A stretch of 64,000 nucleotides of DNA, from the NCBI RefSeq assembly GCF_002119685.1, contig NZ_CP021108.1:1674001-1738000 (forward strand). Reading direction: 5' to 3'. Position 1 is the first letter of the stretch. Every line of letters starts with the position of its first letter. The stretch comes from Bordetella genomosp. 8. GTDB lineage: Bacteria; Pseudomonadota; Gammaproteobacteria; Burkholderiales; Burkholderiaceae_B. The notes below the pieces were generated by a model. It ran no database searches and was not told the origin of the DNA. It saw nothing but the letters and a program-made list of their open reading frames with translations. Position numbers and translations under genes: made by a program. Shown here one piece after another: positions 61,704 through 64,000 of this stretch.

Positions 61704-62203
61704 GGATGTTGCTCCGTGAAGTAGGCCTTCGTATAGGGATGTACGTCCGCGTCGCGCGCGGCATCCTCGGGGGTGTCCCAGCGGTAGCCCAGGTGCTGGG
61801 TGGCCGGCAAAGCCGTGGCCAGGGGGCCGGACGGCAGCTGCGCTTCGTATGCCAGCACCACGTAGTGGGTAGGCATGCCCGATTCGCCGGCGAAGTTGAC
61901 GTCGTAAAAGTGTTCGTACACGCCGTGCAGCCGCCAACTGGCCGGCGGCAGCGTCATGCCCAGTTCCTCGGCGGCCAGGCGCTCCAGCGCCTGCGCCAGC
62001 GTTTCACTCTTGCGGATGCGGCCGCCCGGCACGAACCAGCGGCCCTGCGCCGGCGGATTGCCGCGCAGCCCCAGCAGATAGCGTCCGCCCGCGTCGCGCA
62101 GCAACAGGTCGATGGAGACCAGCGGAAGCATGTCCACCGCTTCGCGGAAGCGCTCGGTGCTGAGCCGGCCGGCGCCGGATGAAGCGCGCAGCTCAATAGA
62201 CAT
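61700..62203 (-). CDS. gmm: GDP-mannose mannosyl hydrolase (Nudix family)
   Basis: The 167-residue protein matches Gmm/WcaH: a Nudix-like helix RIRKSETLAQALERLAAEEL with the altered box (R-L instead of R-E) known for GDP-mannose hydrolases. It cleaves GDP-mannose to GDP and mannose and may tune the sugar-nucleotide pool. Its start overlaps the WcaJ-like gene end by 11 bases, so it is translated with its neighbours. Confidence 0.92.
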   Translation of the reverse strand: MSIELRASSGAGRLSTERFREAVDMLPLVSIDLLLRDAGGRYLLGLRGNPPAQGRWFVPGGRIRKSETLAQALERLAAEELGMTLPPASWRLHGVYEHFYDVNFAGESGMPTHYVVLAYEAQLPSGPLATALPATQHLGYRWDTPEDAARDADVHPYTKAYFTEQHP

Positions 62204-63599
62204 TTTTTCCGGTCCAGCCTGACACGGCGGTCCTGGCGATGATGCGCATGTCCATCAGGAAGGTCCAGTTCTGGATGTAGTACAGGTCGAACTCGACGCG
62301 GCTGCGCATCTTGTTGACCGTATCGGTCTGGCCGCGATAGCCGTTGACCTGCGCCCAGCCAGTGATGCCGGGCTTGACGCGATGGCGCAGCATGTAGCGC
62401 GCGACCACGTCCTTGTATTGCTCGTTGTGTTCCAGCGCGTGCGGGCGCGGACCGACCACCGACATCTCGCCGCGCAGCACGTTGATGAACTGCGGCAGTT
62501 CATCCAGGCTGGTACGGCGCAGGAAGGCGCCGATGGACGTCACGCGCGCATCGTTGCGGGTGGCCTGCGTGACGGTTCCCTTTTCCTGGTGCACCGTCAT
62601 GCTGCGGAATTTGTAGACCTGGAACACCCTGCCGTCCACGCCCAGGCGCTTTTGCGTGAACAGCACGGGTCCGCGCGAGGTCAGCTTGATCATCAATGCG
62701 ATCGAAAGAAGTACCGGCGACAGCCCCAGCAGGACGAAGAAGGCGAAAACGCGGTCGAACACTTCCTTGGCCATGCCGCGGATGCCGGCGGCCGGCAGGC
62801 TGTTCAGCTCGATGGCGGGCACGCCCAGGAACTCGTCGACGCGATGGCCCAGCAGCCGTACCGACATCACGTCGGGGATCCAGCGCACGTCGATGGGATC
62901 GTGGCGCAGGTGGTAGATGGCTTCGCGCACCAGCGCGCTGGATTCCACGGGCAGGGCGATCCAGACTTCGCGTACCTCGTGCTCGCGTATGAAGGCCGAT
63001 AGTTCGGTCAGTGCATTCAGTCGATGCGCCTTGGCGGGGAGCTGCTCCTTGGTGTTGACGTAGATGCCGGCAATTTCGTAGCCGCTGCTGCGCGCGGCGG
63101 CCGCGCGCCGCCACAGGTCGTGGCCCAGGGTGCCGAAGCCGATCATCAGGACGCGCTTGCGGTCCAGGCCGCGATCGCGCGCTTCGCGCAGGATGCCGTG
63201 CACGGCCAGGCGCAGGCCGATCAACCCGGCCGCCGTTCCGGCATACCAGCTCAGGGCCCAGAGCCGCGAGATTGCGCCGACCTGGTGATTCAGGAAGCTG
63301 ATAAGGATGCCCAGCGCGAATACCGTGGTCCATGCCGCGAAGCTGCGCGCGGACAGATCGAACAGGCTGCGTCCGCGCCACGAACTGTACAGGCGAAAGG
63401 CCGGGAAGATGGCGATGGTGCCGAAGCTGCACAGGTACACCAGCATCGCGTGTATGGGCGCGACGTCGGGACCTTGCCGTGCGTCCAGCCATGTGGTCGC
63501 CCCCAGTCCGACCGCCGCGACCACGGCGGCATCGGTCAGTCTAAACAGCAGGCTGGTATCGGCCAGCTTGCCCGATACGTTCACCGGCGATGTGTCCAT
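62193..63599 (-). CDS. wcaJ: Undecaprenyl-phosphate glucose phosphotransferase, WcaJ-like
   Basis: The 468-residue membrane protein has four N-terminal helices (about residues 20-130), a central CoA-binding-like domain and, after one more helix near 280, the polyprenol-phosphate sugar-1-phosphate transferase domain ([52 protein letters not shown]). It loads the first sugar on the lipid carrier and so starts repeat-unit synthesis. I place the start at the ATG 63599, preceded by GGAGC. It is the first gene of the reverse-strand cluster. Confidence 0.95.
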   Translation of the reverse strand: MDTSPVNVSGKLADTSLLFRLTDAAVVAAVGLGATTWLDARQGPDVAPIHAMLVYLCSFGTIAIFPAFRLYSSWRGRSLFDLSARSFAAWTTVFALGILISFLNHQVGAISRLWALSWYAGTAAGLIGLRLAVHGILREARDRGLDRKRVLMIGFGTLGHDLWRRAAAARSSGYEIAGIYVNTKEQLPAKAHRLNALTELSAFIREHEVREVWIALPVESSALVREAIYHLRHDPIDVRWIPDVMSVRLLGHRVDEFLGVPAIELNSLPAAGIRGMAKEVFDRVFAFFVLLGLSPVLLSIALMIKLTSRGPVLFTQKRLGVDGRVFQVYKFRSMTVHQEKGTVTQATRNDARVTSIGAFLRRTSLDELPQFINVLRGEMSVVGPRPHALEHNEQYKDVVARYMLRHRVKPGITGWAQVNGYRGQTDTVNKMRSRVEFDLYYIQNWTFLMDMRIIARTAVSGWTGKNVY

Positions 63600-63840
63600 G
63601 ACGTGCTCCAGGGTGATTCGATCGGCGCGCCCAATGCGCTGCGCGGCGTCGCAACATCGCGACTGAAAAATCATAGGGAGCGCTCATCCTGGTCGAAACG
63701 TCCAAAGGGCTTATGCGAGGTATTAGGCCATCAGCCCAATGTGCGGCACCGCGGAAATCGCGTGCAATGTCGCAACCCGTTACGCGGCCGTAGTACCGCG
63801 AAACAGTAGGCCTAGAAAGGTCTTTAACCGTGGAAAGCCA
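63600..63840. promoter_or_regulatory. Divergent intergenic region between wcaJ and wza
   Basis: The 241-base gap lies between two divergent exopolysaccharide genes, so it must hold promoters in both directions. I see no perfect sigma-70 pair and no JUMPStart-like element. The inverted motif GTTACGCGGCCGTAGTAC near 63779-63796 and a CGGGTTTC-poor stretch have no clear meaning. Confidence 0.4.
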
Positions 63841-64000
63841 ATGAATACGATCCTTCGCACGCTTTGCCGGGGCGGCCTCATGGTCGCTCTCGTATCTTTG
63901 TTGGGCGCCTGCGCATTCGCGCCCGGCATGCGCTACAAGGCCGACTTCCTTGTGGATCCGAATGATCCAAACTCACGTGTGGCGGTCAAGGACATCACGC
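63841..64000 (+). CDS. wza: Polysaccharide export outer-membrane lipoprotein (Wza-like), N-terminal part
   Basis: Only the first 53 residues are visible; the frame runs off the right edge. It starts after GGAAAG with a signal peptide and lipobox LLGAC (Cys 23), followed by AFAPGMRY, which is the pattern of Wza-type export proteins. Wza forms the outer-membrane channel for capsule or exopolysaccharide. The gene is divergent from wcaJ and presumably begins the export part of the locus, which lies outside the window. Confidence 0.75.
   Translation, partial: MNTILRTLCRGGLMVALVSLLGACAFAPGMRYKADFLVDPNDPNSRVAVKDIT

Noticed and set aside
1..64000. CRISPR arrays, insertion sequences, prophage genes, rRNA
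   Set aside because: No regularly spaced repeats, transposase or phage proteins, or rRNA segments were seen.

Overview
The window is high-GC DNA with the gene style of a free-living Bordetella/Achromobacter-type betaproteobacterium (Alcaligenaceae). Signs are the many solitary TctC/Bug-family periplasmic receptors (three here), several LysR-regulated catabolic operons, and tightly packed operons whose genes often overlap by ATGA. The genus is inferred from gene content; no rRNA or marker gene is present.

Left part (1-9378): the end of an MFS transporter, an SDR oxidoreductase, then a LysR gene divergent from a seven-gene operon. That operon pairs an aconitase/LeuCD-type hydratase with a PEP-mutase/isocitrate-lyase-family enzyme and a NitT/TauT-type ABC importer. 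It is followed by a Met/His-rich DUF2946 protein and a TonB-dependent receptor (to 11781), probably a copper-related pair.

Amide module (11819-19322): a near-consensus promoter, a leader with hairpins and a strong intrinsic terminator, a nitrilase-superfamily amidohydrolase, a branched-chain-type ABC importer with a fused permease-ATPase, and AmiC- and AmiR-like proteins. AmiR is an ANTAR antiterminator, so the leader is its likely target. A hybrid PAS histidine kinase follows.

Dicarboxylate module (21972-27766): succinate dehydrogenase/fumarate reductase-like Fe-S, membrane and flavoprotein subunits, interleaved with a Bug receptor and a two-subunit class I fumarase/tartrate dehydratase. 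The flavoprotein has Cys where covalent FAD-binding SdhA/FrdA has His. A reverse-strand operon (31353-27807) encodes a Bug receptor, a ThDP enzyme and a TauE/SafE-type permease, with a divergent LysR gene.

Middle (32638-43154): a tRNA-Arg(ACG) with promoter and terminator, a Bug receptor plus LysR, then a group with a DUF3604 hydrolase, two beta-hydroxyacid dehydrogenases, an MFS transporter, a tandem CMD-domain protein, a metallo-beta-lactamase-fold hydrolase and a NIPSNAP protein. Three copies of a 19-bp motif lie in the promoters of this group, which suggests one regulon.

Right part (43147-64000): a single-cysteine exported MsrA, an OmpR-type two-component system, a hybrid formyltransferase-like/GINT1-like protein, two LuxR-type regulators with degenerate receivers, and a 12-gene reverse-strand exopolysaccharide cluster. 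The cluster covers the initiating transferase, GDP-mannose and GDP-fucose synthesis, flippase, polymerase and glycosyltransferases, and resembles the colanic acid locus. A divergent Wza-like export lipoprotein is cut by the right edge.
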